In this document: piece after piece, positions 63,914 to 64,000 of the stretch | How the letters are laid out: the number at the start of each line of letters is the position of its first letter | Position numbering within the stretch: the first letter of the stretch is position 1 | NCBI RefSeq assembly: GCF_015767675.1 | Contig: NZ_CP065217.1 | Span: 186,001-250,000 of the forward strand | Reading direction: 5' to 3' | Source of the DNA: Vibrio navarrensis | Lineage (GTDB): Bacteria > Pseudomonadota > Gammaproteobacteria > Enterobacterales > Vibrionaceae | DNA length: 64,000 bases | The notes under the pieces: generated by a model | Database searches by the model: none | The model's input: only the letters and a program-made list of their open reading frames with translations | Told to the model about the DNA's origin: nothing | Made by a program: the position numbers and the translations under genes

Positions 63914-64000
63914 ATGGAACTAAAAAGAAAACTTCTGTTAGCAACCTTGCTACCTGTCTTGCTTGCTGGATGTACCGTACCCGGCTCTCACCTCCCCATC
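63914..64000 (+). CDS. wza: Wza-like capsule export lipoprotein (5' end only)
   Basis: The first 29 codons read 'MELKRKLLLATLLPVLLAGC' then 'TVPGSHLPI', a lipoprotein signal with lipobox LAGC (Cys20). The residues after the cysteine ('CTVPGSHL') match the start of Wza ('CTVLPGSNM' in E. coli). Wza forms the octameric outer-membrane channel that exports group 1 capsule. The rest is beyond the window. The ops/JUMPstart leader upstream supports the assignment. Only a weak Shine-Dalgarno is visible. Confidence 0.82.
   Translation, partial: MELKRKLLLATLLPVLLAGCTVPGSHLPI

Overview
The window is a chromosomal segment of a gammaproteobacterium. Gene order and protein sequences (yicC-rph-pyrE, slmA-coaBC, radC-rpmB-rpmG-mutM-coaD, then an LPS-core block ending at hldD, then a capsule locus beginning with wza) match what I know of Vibrio. 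The JUMPstart-led wza locus and the abundance of CCTAG-type heptamer arrays make V. vulnificus or a close relative my best guess, but this is inference from gene order and not a database match.

Layout. 1-1147: the end of a peptide ABC importer (two ATPases). 1187-3076: a membrane sulfatase-fold phosphotransferase. 3077-4340: a decayed stretch with an outer-membrane-protein remnant. 4335-7213: a HipB/HipA-like module with operator palindromes and a third gene. 7438-20908: conserved housekeeping genes (yicC, rph, pyrE, lpxL, slmA, coaBC, a chemoreceptor, radC, rpmB, rpmG, mutM, a second sulfatase-fold protein, coaD). 21132-47318: the lipid A/core/O-polysaccharide region. It holds core glycosyltransferases, dgkA, kdkA, a PbgA/LapC-like protein, rmlBADC for dTDP-L-rhamnose, a three-gene dTDP-3-acetamido-3,6-dideoxyhexose set, several glycosyltransferases, and waaA, waaF, a GT25 gene, lpxM and hldD.

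The most striking part is 35637-41947, an AT-rich divergent cluster. It encodes a UbiA-type prenyl-phosphate phosphoribosyltransferase, a PAP2-like phosphatase, a DprE1-like oxidoreductase, a DprE2-like reductase, a GtrA protein, a GT-C membrane glycosyltransferase and a UPF0104-type membrane protein. Together these parallel the mycobacterial route to decaprenyl-phosphoryl-D-arabinose. I infer a complete polyprenyl-phosphate-D-arabinofuranose pathway used to decorate this Vibrio's surface polysaccharide.

47591-55699: two large lipoproteins whose C-termini share an I/V-I-V-E ending, then a secreted subtilisin-like protease. 56144-59249: a YjbH/GfcD-like outer-membrane protein and a lipoprotein. 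59910-63331: two same-orientation IS1182-like elements sitting inside CTAGTCC heptamer arrays, one with a frameshifted transposase. 63332-64000: an ops/JUMPstart leader and the first 29 codons of wza.

Throughout the window, short arrays of 7-bp units (CCTAGNN or CCCAGAA), often with purine-rich 16-17-bp units on one side, fill intergenic gaps. They form a dispersed repeat family that both insertion sequences have targeted. I found no tRNA, rRNA or CRISPR array.
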